From: Macrosoma leucophasiata
Taxonomy: Eukaryota; Arthropoda; Insecta; Lepidoptera; Hedylidae
Direction of reading: 5' to 3'
NCBI GenBank assembly: GCA_036365455.1
Contig: JAWQUS010000011.1
Span: 7,646,001 to 7,710,000 of the forward strand
DNA: 64,000 nucleotides
The notes beneath the pieces are model-generated. The model had not been told where the DNA came from and did no database searches. It was given only the letters and a program-made list of their open reading frames with translations. The first letter of the stretch is position 1; every line of letters starts with the position of its first letter. Of this stretch, positions 21,115 to 32,410 are shown in pieces. The position numbers and the translations under genes were made by a program.

Positions 21115-21345
21115 GCTCAATAACTAAGTGCTAGCAATCCTTTACAAGAAAACATTGCTAGCGCTAAGCTCCTGAGGTCACGGATTCGATTCAGGTCGGA
21201 AGCTAGTTATATTTTTTTTAAGTTCGTCAGAGCTGCCCTCACAGTTTGTTAATGTGCCCGGTGATGTTAATAGACTCGCCATCGATGAACTATACACACA
21301 TGACAGCACTTAACCGGTATTTGTGTGCATCAATGCACGCATTTA
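21115..21345 (+). repeat. SINE-B-like variant with diverged tRNA head
   Basis: A B-box-like GGATTCGATTCAGG is followed by AATGTGCCCGGTGATGTTAA and ACTCGCC, which match the SINE-B body. The 3' part ends GCACGCATTTATCT. Confidence 0.45.
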
Positions 21346-21429
21346 TCTTTAATTTTTCTTCCGGAGAAAACAGACATACAGGACCTATGTATTTTTTTTA
21401 ACGGAAGATAACGTTTTGTACAAATGAGC

Positions 21430-21535
21430 TTCCTTGCTTATCCCGCTTACGGGGTGGGCAGAGAGTGTGCGGTGCCAATTATCACTGTTTTAACACACCT
21501 CCCGTGCCTCTTCTACATTCGTCATTTATATTTTA
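21430..21535 (-). repeat. LINE 3'-end fragment (CCTACCCCGT...family)
   Basis: On the minus strand it reads GAATGTAGAAGAGGCACGGG, then ACTCTCTGCCCACCCCGTAA. The same order occurs at 42610-42770 and 48505-48640 on the plus strand. Confidence 0.5.
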
Positions 21536-21879
21536 ACAAGCATTCTGATGTTGAAGACTCGTAACACCACCTTCAAGAGACCAACCCACTTAACCAAATA
21601 GTTAAAGAACGAACCTATTTGCTTCGGTGGGTTAACTTCTGCAACCACCTACATTTATTTGCAACTTAAAAGGAAGAAATGGAATGATAATTTCAATATT
21701 TTTTGGTATGAAGTTCTAATATACGTGGGAACCTTTAAGTGGCCCTCTGTTTTTATTCTTTTAATTGTGGTTAATATGCCATGTGCTGTTGGTTCTCCAA
21801 ATAAATAAATATTATTTTAATATAGTTACAATATAGAATATTTTATACTGTGGTAAGAAAATAAAATTATGTTATTATT

Positions 21880-22283
21880 TTACTGGTGGTAGAGTTCCAG
21901 TGTAAGGACTCGAGGGCGTAGGCACCACCGCCTCACCTAATATATATGCCGCCAAATATTAGTGTTCAGCACTATCGTGTTCCGGTAAGATGGTAATGTG
22001 TCAACTGTCGCAGAGACATAACAACTAAGGTCTCAAGGATGGCAAAGCATCTGCATTTTTAACCTTAATCCTTACCTTTTAAACTTACCTTTTGCCGCTA
22101 AATGGTAGTGTTCAGCACTATCGTGTTCCGGTCAGGTGGTAATGTACGGCCCTGTAATTTCCGGCACACTGCATGCTTGTTTGCCACTTCCATTACATTA
22201 AAAAAAAATGTCTATAGACTGCAGTCATCACCTAACATCAATACGAGCTGCATGCAAGTTTGCCACCGTCACTATATAAAAAA
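21880..22283 (+). repeat. SINE-A, composite of two partial copies
   Basis: A first copy starts ACTGGTGGTAGAGTTCC and runs to about 22085. A second starts internally at TTGCCGCTAAATGGTAGTGT and ends in poly(A) near 22200, followed by the remaining 3' part of the first. This order fits insertion of a truncated copy into another. Confidence 0.6.
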
Positions 22284-22689
22284 TATTATGTTATTATAAA
22301 ATTATATAAATATTATTTATATTTTGCAACTGGTTTGCGGAATATTATTCAGTAGGTAGGTTCTCTTTGAAAATTTCTTTCCCAAGATATACAAGCTCTG
22401 AAAAGTCGACTAATTTATGCAGTTTTGAAGAATTTTGTTTATATAAAAGTTAATAAGCCAACTTTCGTGGCGGAATACCTTTCCGTAAACTTTTTTCAAG
22501 ACCTTTACTAAAGTGCCTAGCTTGCGAGCAATAACTAATATAAGTAATTGAAACTATAACGTATTGAAGAATTATTATTTTTTTTGCATTTTTAGGTAAT
22601 ATGAATCAATTATCTAAATAACACACACTAGACCATCCTCAAGTGTTTTTTACAAAGGTTTTTATAACACGCAACGATTAATTACAGCA

Positions 22690-23005
22690 ATTATATATAT
22701 AAAAACCAATTGCTGTTCGTTAGTCTCACTAAAACTTGAAAACGGCTGGACCGATTTGGTTAATTTTAGTTTTGAATTATTTCTGTAAGCCCAGGGAAAG
22801 TTTGAAAGGTAAGAAATTGAAGGGAAATAGTAAAAACCACATTTTTTTTTTTCCATACAGATCCGTATTTATCAAACCTTTGACACGCTATTACATTCTT
22901 CAAAGCCTTTCAAACCTTCCTTGAACTTTAATGAATATTTCAAAAATAGTATTATCCAAATCGGTTCAGCCTTTCTCGAGTTTAAATGAGACCAGCAAAC
23001 ATTAT
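22690..23005. repeat. Helitron-like fragments in inverted arrangement
   Basis: 22690-22855 (AATTGCTGTTCGTTAGTCTC, plus) faces 22860-23005 (CCAAATCGGTTCAGCC, TTCTCGAGTTT, minus). Both belong to the family seen at 41365 and 43064. Confidence 0.45.
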
Positions 23006-23340
23006 TTCATTTTTGTCTACAGAGATTATTTTTTTACGATCACTTTGTACTTGATGCTTTCGCTTGACTATCATATAATTTGTAAGTTATTATTTTATCA
23101 CGACAGTAAATAATACGCGACGAAGTCTCTCAAACGAGTTTAATAATTGCTCAATTTATTTTCACGAGACACTCATAAAAGTTTATTTAAACAGTTCATC
23201 ATATGTGCTCATTATTTAAATTACTTTTAAGCTATTAAAATGAACTTTAAAATATTACGAAATTAAAATTACGTTTGTTTGCATCGAAAACACAATTTTC
23301 AATTAGGTATTTATTTATTTTTATGAGACAAAATCCATAT

Positions 23341-23539
23341 TTTCAGCACTATCGTGTTCCGGTCAGACGGTTATGTACGGCCCTGTAATTCCCGACACAG
23401 AGGCATAACACCTTAGGCCTCAGGAGTGGTAACGCATCTGCATTTTGACCTTTGATCTTTTGTTTATAGGCTGGAGTCATCACTTAACATCCATGTGAAC
23501 TGCATGCTTGTTTGCCACTTCCATTACATTAAAAACAAA
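23341..23539 (+). repeat. SINE-A, 5'-truncated
   Basis: It begins at CAGCACTATCGTGTTCCGGT and runs to CACTTCCATTACATTAAAAA. Confidence 0.7.
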
Positions 23540-23776
23540 AATTATCAGGCCTATTAAATTATACACAGAAAATAGTAAAAATCGTTCAAGCCAGATCGTT
23601 TCGGAGGAATATGGTAACAAACAGTGTGACCCAAAATTTATGTTTTGGTACCAATTATATTTCGTTGTTTTTGACTCTACCCAAAAGTTGACAAGTAGAA
23701 TGCCTTTTGGTTCCATTAAGTCTGCCTTTTATATAACACTATATTTGTGCAATAAATTTAAATATTTGTTTTTACA

Positions 23777-24098
23777 TACGTAACTTCACGCCTGTAATCC
23801 TCGGGGTAGGCAGAGGTAAATACATGCATTCAAGCATACATGCAAACACGATTCGCCGGTTACGTTTTTGGCCCATGTAAATAGGTGGCGAGCCTGTTGA
23901 CATCTCCGGGCACATTACCTAAACATCACCATCAACTTCGAGGTAGTGGGAAATTTCCAGAAAATGGAAAAGTCCCATTAGAACCAGAGTTAAAGGACTA
24001 TACCATTATCTCTGATAACCCCCTACCCGGGAATCGAAGCCAGGACCTGAGCGTAGTAGTAAGTAATGGCCTACTACCACTAGGCTACCGAGGCAGTT
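23777..24098 (-). repeat. SINE-B (tRNA-derived), full length
   Basis: On the minus strand the tRNA-like head contains GCCTCGGTAGCCTAGTGGTA and the B box GGCTTCGATTCCCGG. The 3' end is GGATTACAGGCGTGAAGTTA. An RNA polymerase III promoter is implied by the boxes. Confidence 0.75.
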
Positions 24099-24610
24099 AA
24101 ATATTACATAAATAGTAATAAATACATATTTATTTAATTAAAATCAAAATCATTAAACCCTGAACATCGAAACATATTTAAGAGCTCTCAATACATATTT
24201 AAAAAAAACAATGATCCATATACATGAGACACATAAGCACGTATCAATTCTAAACGCTTCACGTATAAAATTTCATTTATAAATTCGCCAATGACGTTTA
24301 AAATGTACTTTCAGCCGTATTGCGAAGGAATAAAGTTCATTTCTTGATATTACCGCAAAATGAAAGGTTTCCGACATCTCATATTGGGATAAGAGGATTA
24401 GAGTGGTGTTGACTTGGGGTGGAATAGCCTGATTTGGTCCTTGTATGGTTTCCTTATATTTCCTATTTTGTTATTTTCCGAAAACTGACCGTTGTCTAGC
24501 TTTTTCGTTAAGATTTGACAAAATTATAAATACGACGAAGGACCAAATACAAAGCTTTCTCGTGGCCTTAAGGTCTGTCAGAGAATGTTGAGTGCCATTA
24601 AGTCCGCCAT
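24099..24610. other. Non-coding stretch, nothing recognised
   Basis: AT-rich; no repeats or frames that I can assign. Confidence 0.5.
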
Positions 24611-24905
24611 ATACTGGTGGTAGAGCTCCAGTGATGGAACTCGCGAGCGTAGGCACCACCGCATTACCTAATATACTTGCCTCTAAATGGTAGTGTTCAG
24701 CACTATCGTGTTCCGGTCAGGTGGTAATGTACGGCCCTGTAATTGCCGGTACAGAGGCATAACACCTTAGGCCTCAGAGAGGCAACGCATCTGCATTTTG
24801 ACCTCTGGTCATTGTGTCGGTGTCTATAGGCTGTAGTCATTACTTAACATCAATGTGAACTGCATGCTTGTTTGTCACTTCCATTGCATAAATAAAATAA
24901 AAAAA
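24611..24905 (+). repeat. SINE-A, full length
   Basis: ACTGGTGGTAGAGCTCC start, ATCGTGTTCCGGTCAGGTGG, ATAAATAAAATAAAAAAA tail. Confidence 0.75.
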
Positions 24906-25517
24906 TATACACATAGTCCGGGAGGTAGCGTTGCATTTTCGGCAGTGATTTTACGCCGATTGCTTCCCATGTCCTACCATATATCTCGAATGACTCATAA
25001 CTGAACCAAGAGTCAGCTGGCGCACCCGCGGTGGGTGTGGAATCGGGAGGTTGCGGAAGTGGTAAAAAAAATAAAAAAATTAAGTAATAGTACGCCGGCT
25101 GAAACATTTTTCATAAATATTTGACACTATACTGAGCTGAAAAAAAATCGTCAGCTGCATCGTGGAGGGGGGATTATGAGTCAGCTGCTCGCATGAACTT
25201 GTGAAAAAAAAACCTAAAATAAAGTTATATTACGCCGGATGAAATTTATCTACGTGATTGTTTAAACATTGCAAAGTACAAAAACAACAATCAGCTGCGT
25301 GTATAGTGATGGGAAGACCGTCAGCTAACGCAGTAAAGGGACAGATTATTCGAGCAATACACAGAATCTTTCACAGTATATTTTTGTCTTGTTTTTCTTA
25401 TAAAAAATGCATAATATGGAATGAATTCGATTCCGAAATGAAATAAACATAAAATAAAATAAAGGCTAATACAACAAAAATAAATCGAAATATAGAAAAT
25501 AAGATGTTTGCAAGAAG
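24906..25517. repeat. Degenerate tandem units with TCAGCTG boxes
   Basis: TCAGCT(G) occurs near 25013, 25152, 25180, 25290 and 25318. TACGCCGG(C/A)TGAAA occurs near 25090 and 25230, about 140 bp apart. A minus-strand frame at 24900-25060 (DSWFSYESFEIYGRTW, PKMQRYLPDY) looks protein-like, but I do not recognise it and no splice context was found. Confidence 0.4.
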
Positions 25518-25976
25518 CTATTCGTTGTCGATGGTATCGCTGTCATAATCGCTCTCTGACGAATCACTATCCGAACTTTCCTGCAGGAAATTGCTGTTTT
25601 CGTCTTGATCGAGTTCTTCAGCTCGATTCTCTTCTCCATCATCTATAAATGAGGATGTTAATCATCAAAATTAATCTACCAGAAATATACAAGCTCAAAG
25701 AAAGTCGCTGCTATCCGTTATACTGGTGACTGATACTTGATCTCCCTGGAACCATTTGAAGACATATTTTTCGTCTTTTTCTTCCCATCCCCAGTCAGCG
25801 GGAGATAGTTGAGTAGGATCTTGGAGATGAGCATGACTCCAAAGGTGCGAAATATATGACGTGCGCAGTAAATGATTGCGTAGCTCGGATTGAAACGGTG
25901 GGAAGATCGCCCCGTCGATACGGTTTTTCCACTTGAATATATCAAGTGGAAAAAGTGAGTGAGTGTGTGTTTTCAA
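25518..25976 (-). CDS. 3' end of a spliced gene fragment, probably transposon-derived
   Basis: Two minus-strand segments join cleanly. The first (25724-25976) ends in phase 1 at a GT donor. The second (25518-25642) follows a 81-nt intron ending CTCATTTATAG and is very acidic (SSDSDSSESDYDSD), stopping at TAG 25518-25520. The first contains FPPFQSELRNHL, TSYISHLW and LSPADWGWEE. From memory this resembles a widespread uncharacterised animal protein family with a PP...L..H..R..Y...W...P.P.DWGW pattern near its C-terminus, often multicopy. The ATG at 25976 is not trusted; an acceptor (TATATTCAAG) ends at 25932, so coding may begin there. No upstream exons are found. Function unknown. Confidence 0.4.
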
Positions 25977-25979
25977 TAA

Positions 25980-27047
25980 TGGCGTTAATTTTTTTTACTT
26001 GTAATTCATTTATTTAATACAATTTAAAGGATAATGACCAAAAGTCGCCCTGATTGGCGTCTTAACAACTTGTATGTAGAATATTGTTTTTTTAATATAG
26101 ATTTCACTCACATTTTTTTCACGTTAAAACGAATGGGGATTTACAAGATATTTCATAAAAGTTAATAAATTATTTTGTAGTGAACTGCCAATCACAGACC
26201 CATAACCATGCTGCCAATGTCAACACCATCGCATTATTTACTTTTTTGCGTTGGACACTGGTCATTTTAGGACCTTTATAATTTCATCGAAATAAAATCG
26301 ATTTCAACGATCGATTGCTTATGTAACGATATTCAACGGAATAGATTATTCATGTCTACTATTTGTCTTGTATAATCACTAGGTATCAAGTGGATATCAT
26401 TTGAACAGTACCTTAGTTTTGACTTAGCTCAAATTCATAAAATAAATGTCTCACTTTTTATTATCATGAAGCGGCAAATAGAAAAACAGTTTACATTGAT
26501 GGTAAGTGATATTAGTATAGTAATATAGCATAAAAACACCGACATGAAAACTAAATATTTATATATTAATTGTTAAGTATTTAATATTTGTCTGGTATTA
26601 CTATCTGGAGAAGAATCATGACTACGCCATGCGGTTAAACAACAATACCTACTTAATGTAAGTAAAACAGCTAAGATGCTACACAATACTTTAAAATAGT
26701 CTTCGCCTGTTTTAGTAACCTCTGGCAGGTACAGCACACAAAACTTAACCTCAAAATAATCAAAAGTTCGTAATGCAGTTTTTTAAAATCACCTATTGAT
26801 ACCTTTTTCTTTTTTGCGCACGCATTTCTTATGATATTGCCTATATTTTGCGAGTAATCCCGTCGAGACGCAAGAAGGGCGAACTCGCATAGAAAGTTGG
26901 TCATTCTCCTTTGCAAGTGATGAAATTAAGAAAATAAGTTTTTTTTTAATTGGTAGATTTGAGGTATAAGTTGGTAGATAGGTAGACTGAGAGCAAAGTA
27001 GGTAGATGTCTTCCTAAAAGTTGGTAGAGTTGGCAGCACTGTCCACA
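25980..27047. other. Mostly unassigned non-coding sequence
   Basis: A SINE-A scrap lies at 26465-26515 (AGTTTACATTGATGGTAAGT). 26950-27030 carries several GGTAGA(T/G) units. No gene is supported. Confidence 0.45.
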
Positions 27048-27167
27048 CGTACATGCCCACGATTCGCCGATTACGTTTTTGGCCCATGTAACAGGTGGCG
27101 AGCCTGTTGCCATCTCCGGTTACATTACCAAACTCCGAGGTACTGGGAAACTTCCAGAAAATGGAAT
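27048..27167 (-). repeat. SINE-B fragment
   Basis: CCCACGATTCGCCGATTACG, GGTGGCGAGCCTGTTGCCAT and CCGAGGTACTGGGAAACTTC are the SINE-B body; head and 3' end are missing. Confidence 0.65.
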
Positions 27168-27177
27168 AATCTCAATA

Positions 27178-27540
27178 GCATCTATGCTATGGATGTTCAC
27201 ATTATTTGATTTTTCACGATAATTTGTACTAGATTTAAGCTCTCATTTAAAAGAGCTCTTACTGAGATTGTTGGGTAGCGGAGTTCTTCTCAGCAGTGAC
27301 TGCACTTGGAACTCTGCTAAGTGAATAACTTTGATCTTGACGAATAAGTTTTTCTTTTTCTTCATTTATCATCATTGAAGGAATTGAAAAAATTTGTGAT
27401 TGTTATGTTTTAACTAAGTAGTTTAAATTCTAATTTTTAATTTACTATTAATATATTATTTTGCTTTTACTTTATGTAATGGTTATTCACTCTAGGTATT
27501 TTATATATTTCTTGACGTTTTGAAAGTATCTGTGAAGATC
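27178..27540 (+). repeat. LINE 3' UTR-like repeat, copy 1
   Basis: This repeats 31549-31948 in the same orientation with high similarity through TAGCGGAGTTCTTCTCAGCA and CTTGACGTTTTGAAAGTATC. The second copy ends in TTTCTATTTCTATTTCTATG, a tail typical of LINE 3' ends. Confidence 0.6.
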
Positions 27541-27952
27541 AACACATGCGTACTTACGTCAACCTTTGAGCTAATCCGTTTTTTCTACGTATACAATGTA
27601 CATACATTAATTTGCAAGCACTCTCAGCTCATCCCACGTATTGGTTGATAAGTATCAGCGTAAGAGGATTGTTTGTCCCGTCCATTAGGCAATTTAGATA
27701 AATAGGATAAAATCCCAATGTAGAAGGTAAACGTAAAAGCCAATTAGGACCCTCAAAAGGAAACTAAAATTTAAATGAGGTACTAAAATGCAAAGTAGTT
27801 TAAGCCTCTAATGTTGTGTGTAATCTAATAGAGGCTCTATTCCTATTAATTTAGATTTCTCAATTTAGATATTTTTTTATGTTTTGAAGTACAAGCACAG
27901 AGATCACAATCATGGTAAGTGACCGCCCGTGACTAGATTAGGGATAACGTTT

Positions 27953-28192
27953 TCGTAGGTTTTCGCGAGCTTCATACATTGTAGAAATTAAACTTGACTA
28001 TTTTCTCGCGTATACAACACTCCGAAACTTTTTCTTACTTCCGACGTTTCGATCGCTTTCCAGCTACCGTGGTCACGGGCAGACTGGTCCACGGTAGCTG
28101 GGAAAGCGATCGAAACGTCGGGTGTAAGAAGTTTGGGAGTGTTGCATACGCGAGAAAATCCGCAAGTATAATTTCTACAATAGATTAGGGGT
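27953..28192. mobile_element. Hairpin MITE with near-complete arms
   Basis: Left arm GTAGGTTTTCGCGAGCTTCA, then TTTTCTCGCGTATACAACAC; core palindrome GACGTTTCGATCGCTTTCCA with its complement; right arm GTTGCATACGCGAGAAAATC. It matches the arms of 14040-14215, but the core differs. Confidence 0.7.
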
Positions 28193-28197
28193 ATTTC

Positions 28198-28382
28198 AAC
28201 GTAGAGGCGTTGCCTCTCCTAAGGTTTACGTAGTTTTGCCACTCGGATGGAAATTGCAGGTATGTGCCAACTGACTGGCATACGATAGCGCAGAACAGCA
28301 TCATTAAGCGGCAAGTAGATTAGGTAGTGCGATGGTGCATACCCCTGCGAGCTCTGTCACTGAAGCTCTGCCGCCAATAAAA
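28198..28382 (-). repeat. SINE-A, 3'-truncated and diverged
   Basis: GAGGCGTTGCCTCTCCTAAG, then AGCGGCAAGTAGATTAGGTA and CTCTGCCGCCAATAAAA. Confidence 0.55.
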
Positions 28383-28537
28383 GTAGATCTTCCATATACA
28401 TTGAAATTTCCTTTTTCACATGAGAATTCACCTTTTCGATTCATCATATCAGCCGAAGCATGGCCACTGTTGGATCAAAACCTCCCTATAAGGGGGATGT
28501 GGCACAATCTTCACGTTTGGTATGCGGATTTTTGATC

Positions 28538-28605
28538 GCAGTGGCGGTAGTGTTATCGCAGGACGCTGCTGCCTATCTTACGTTATTGAACTATACCGCC
28601 CCATT
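28538..28605. repeat. Short repeat shared with 35246-35320
   Basis: CGGTAGTGTTATCGCAGGAC, then GCTGC.ACCTAT.. and TA.ACCGCCC occur in order in both places; a shorter match lies near 50310-50355. Ends GCGGTAGT and ACTACCGC suggest a small inverted-repeat element. Confidence 0.4.
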
Positions 28606-28645
28606 GAAATGATTTGGCCCTCATTGTTTGTACCCTCAATTCACA

Positions 28646-28836
28646 TCTATACTAATATTATAAAGCTGAAGAGTTTGTTTGTTTGTTTGAACGCGCTAAT
28701 CTCAGAAACGACTGGTCCAATATCAAAAGTTTTTTCAGTGTTAGCCTGTTTATTGAGGAAGGCTATAAGCTATATGTCATCACGCTATGACTAATAAGAA
28801 CGGAGCAGCGCGGGCGAAGCCGGGGCGGGCCGCTAG
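28646..28836 (+). mobile_element. Non-autonomous Helitron-like element
   Basis: It begins TCTATACTAATATTATAAAG between A and T and ends CTAG followed by T. The 3' end has a GC-rich stretch GCGGGCGAAGCCGGGGCGGG able to form a hairpin. TC start, 3' hairpin, CTAG end and A/T flanks match Helitron termini. Confidence 0.65.
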
Positions 28837-29166
28837 TGAGTAATATAAATATAACACAATGGCTAAATACGATGTCAACTATCGGTAATGAAAAAAGATA
28901 CAGAGAATTAGAGCTGAGACACAAAATAACCAGGTTGAGTAGTTGTTCAAACGTTGTCCTTGAAACGAAGGCGACACGATCATTAGTGTGAGTACGTCAT
29001 TATCCCATATAAAATGTTTGGCCGCTAGAGAACATTTTATTTCGTGACGTTCGTGTTGGTATGTCCAAGACACTTTATTCCAAAACTATTAAGACTATAA
29101 TAGTTGAAACTTTGTCGGTTAATGTATGAAAAAGATTTATGTTTTTTTTGCAAGAATAAAAATGTT

Positions 29167-29536
29167 AAAGCGCGCATGGCCACGCGGCTGGTGTAGATCA
29201 CAGGCGATCTACTCGGTTAAGCATTACGGGCGCGGACGGGAGTGTGATGGGTGACCGCTAGTGGCAAATTAAAATGCGCGTTTCCGTACTTCGGAGGATA
29301 CGTTAAGCCGTCGGTCCCGGTTGTTATGGAAAGATAGCAGTTGTTAAAACTTGTCGGAGGCCTTATGGGCGGTTTGAAAACATCCGACAGCGGGTTGACC
29401 ACTAACCCGTATCTCCACCAATCCGCATTGGAGCAGCGTGGTGGAGTAAGCTCCAGGTCTCCCCCTTTTTGGGGGCAAACTCGTACCCAGCAGTCGGACG
29501 TATAATGGGTTGCCATTATTATTATATTATTATTAC
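29167..29536 (+). repeat. 5S rRNA-derived SINE, full length, 9-bp TSD
   Basis: It starts AAAGCGCGCATGGCC, has the 5S-like ACTCGGTTAAGC and GATGGGTGACCGCTAGTGG, and ends (ATT)n. AAAAATGTT flanks it exactly at 29158-29166 and 29537-29545. Confidence 0.85.
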
Positions 29537-29545
29537 AAAAATGTT

Positions 29546-30203
29546 TGAACGAGATATCGTTACCAGTGTTTGATATATTTTCAAAAACTGCAAATACTGC
29601 ATGATTTTTTATAGTTTTTTGTTTGATGGAAAATACTTGGCATTTGGTATCATTAAAAATATAAAATTAGTCATATTACCAATGAACATTTTTATTAACT
29701 TCATTTTTGCTAATGTCATTTTTACAAATTGTAACAAAACAATACAAAATATACACTGAAATTCAAAAACGAATAATCGCCAAAAGACAAATAATAAAAT
29801 ACGAAGTGTAATACTTAGAAAATATTAGAATCAATTAAATATGCGCGTCCTGACTAAGTGTTACGATTATCGAGATTTAGTTGTTTTTGGTAAAAACTTT
29901 TTCTTATATTAGTCTAGAACTTGGGCATAAAATATTGGCTTATGAAAAATGGAAATAAAATTTCAATTCTAAATAATTCATGGATGCACAATGCCTGAAC
30001 GAGACGATAAAAATGGGGTTATATGTAAAAGGATGACCGACGTAAGGGGAAAGTTGAATTGGCAATTTAGGTCAAACTTTTTAGGTCGCTAGAGGTCAAC
30101 TCTAGGTCTAGTGTAGGCTCATAGGTACTTAGCGCTACCATAGAACGGCGCCGTGACTCAGTATTTTGTCTTTAAATGATAATTAAAGGTAGTATATTAA
30201 TAT
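29546..30203. other. Non-coding stretch, nothing recognised
   Basis: AT-rich; no frames, tRNA boxes or repeats that I can assign. Confidence 0.5.
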
Positions 30204-30590
30204 GTTTTATGTAATGGAAGTGGCAAACAAGCACGCAGTTGACATTGATGTTAAGTGATGAATGCCGCCTGTAGACACTTACACGAAGACCAAGGTCAAA
30301 ATGCAGATGCGTTATCACTCCTGAGGCCTATTGTAACAAACTCTTTTGAATTGGCATGTTACAAACTTTCTAGACTGAACAAACTTCCTAGACTGAAGAC
30401 TTTATAAGTCGGTAATAGTTTTTGACCCTAAAACTTTAGTTCTTATGTCTCTGTGATAGTTAATACGGGGTCATTACTATTTAACCGGAACACGATAGTG
30501 CTGAACACTACTATTGAGCGGCAGATATATTAGGTAATGCGGTGGTGCCTACGTCCTCGAACTCCTACACTAGAACTCTACCACCAGTTT
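30204..30590 (-). repeat. SINE-A with a 100-bp internal insertion
   Basis: The order of a full SINE-A is kept from TTTTATGTAATGGAAGTGGC to CTCTACCACCAGTT. About 30331-30434 is extra sequence, including a near-duplicate of ACAAACTT(T/C)CTAGACTGA. Confidence 0.7.
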
Positions 30591-30654
30591 TTTTTTTTTT
30601 TTAATTTTTGCATTATGCAGAACATATCAACTATCAAATATCAGCTGTCGCCAT

Positions 30655-30833
30655 TCCTACTAATATTATGAATACGAAAGTAACTCTGTCTATCTGTCTG
30701 TCTGTTACCTTTTCACGTCCAAACGACTGAACAAATTTTAATGAAATTCGGTACAGAGATATTGTCTTTGAGAAAGAACATAGGCTACTTTTTAAACGCC
30801 ATCCACGCGGGTGAAACCGCGGGCAACAGCTAG
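30655..30833 (+). mobile_element. Non-autonomous Helitron-like element
   Basis: TCCTACTAATATTATGAATA start, CGCGGGTGAAACCGCGGGC hairpin, and CAACAGCTAG end followed by T. Confidence 0.65.
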
Positions 30834-31182
30834 TTCTATTATTTTATATTTCTATTTACTTCAATAATAAGATAAACATTTTCAATTACTTGTTTTTTTT
30901 TTAACCAAATATATTAGTTGCCTTGAAAGCTCTCTCCTAGTGCCTCTATTATCCTTCTCAATAGAATCATCCAATTTATTATTTTATAAAGTCGAATAAT
31001 AAGAGAAACTAGGCCGGGACTTAACGAGAATGTCTTGATTAAATATTAAGAAGGCTGTCAGGCTTAAATACAGCTAATTAAGAAAAAATATTGCTTTCAG
31101 ACCACTGAGTTGCCTAATTGATGAATACGGTTTTAGAGAAATTCTCTTAAAGATCTTTAAGGTTACTGGTTTTAGAATGTAG

Positions 31183-31252
31183 TGATGGTGGTAAACAAGC
31201 ATGCAGTTCACATTGATGGTAGGTGATCACCGCCTATAAACATCTACATTGT
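31183..31252 (-). repeat. SINE-A 3' fragment
   Basis: GTAAACAAGCATGCAGTTCA, then CATTGATGGTAGGTGATCAC. Confidence 0.5.
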
Positions 31253-31324
31253 AAATGTTTTGGTAAAGTAGCCATCGCTTTACTTGAGTTACTGACTGTG
31301 CATCACTTGACTGACATATTAACT

Positions 31325-31548
31325 TTTATCTTTTATTTTGCCGTATGCATATCCGGAACAGTCATGCACGCTTAAATGTCTTTGCCTTTGGCGGCGTCGT
31401 GTGGCGGGTTGCTCACTTCCCTCTAAAATGGTCGAGGAGGGCAATGGCTGTCACATGCGTCATACTCGTGAACGGGTGCTGTTGGTGGGGACTGGTCTGG
31501 TTCTGGTTTGCAGGGGCTACATCACATTTAGTAGATAGCAGTTTATTT
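31325..31548. other. GC-rich stretch directly before a LINE 3' end, unassigned
   Basis: Two overlapping plus-strand frames of 66 and 82 codons lie here. Composition differs from the AT-rich flanks. It may be the last coding part of the LINE whose 3' end follows, but no motif supports this. Confidence 0.3.
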
Positions 31549-31948
31549 GCATCTATGCTATGGACGTTGACATTATTTGATTATTCACGATAATCTGTAC
31601 TAGATTTAAGCTCTCATTTAAAAGAGCTCTTACTGAGTTTGTTGGGTAGCGGAGTTCTTCTCAGTAGTGACTGCACTTGGAACTCTGCTAAGTGAATACC
31701 ATTGATCTTGACGAATAAGTTTTTCTTTTTCTTCATTTATTATCATTGAAGGAATTGAAAAATTTTATGATTATTATGTTTTAACCAAATAGTTTAAATT
31801 TTAATTTTTAATTTACTATTAATATATGATTTTGCTCTTACTATATGTAATGGTTATTCGCTCTAGGTAGTTTATGATTTATTGACGTTTTGAAAGTATC
31901 TGTAAAGATCTGTTCGAAATAAAAATATTTTCTATTTCTATTTCTATG
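31549..31948 (+). repeat. LINE 3' UTR-like repeat, copy 2, with TTTCTA tail
   Basis: Same sequence order as 27178-27540, extended to GAAATAAAAATATTTTCTAT and three TTTCTA units. The tail marks the 3' end of a non-LTR element on the plus strand. Confidence 0.65.
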
Positions 31949-32410
31949 CTGCATATAATACCAATACAAAATATCGTTTTACTTGACACTGGCAATATGC
32001 GTAATAGCGATGCCATTATAACTTTAAAAAATAGCACAATCATGTAAATGTGAAATTTAAAGTAAGTTCTATCATAATATTAATATTCGCCTACAATGGT
32101 ATTAATTAAACATGATTCCTTTTTGATTCCATCAAAACTTTAATATTGGCTTCGTAATGCAATCCTTAAGAACGATAATGCATACATTTGTAAACATTGT
32201 ATGAATTGCAAAGTGCGAGCAATTTTTCAGATTTAAATTTTAAATCACGTACGAGCTTCAGTGATATCGAATACATTTAAAGTGGTATTAAAAACAGATA
32301 ATAATTTTAGCTTGTTCGTTTCACAAGCGATTGCTTTTCGAATGCATTTTAAATACGATTTTGGTAACCTTCAAATAGCTGCAATTAATGCTTTTTATCT
32401 ACACTACTGT
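31949..32410. other. Non-coding stretch, nothing recognised
   Basis: AT-rich, no supported feature. Confidence 0.5.
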
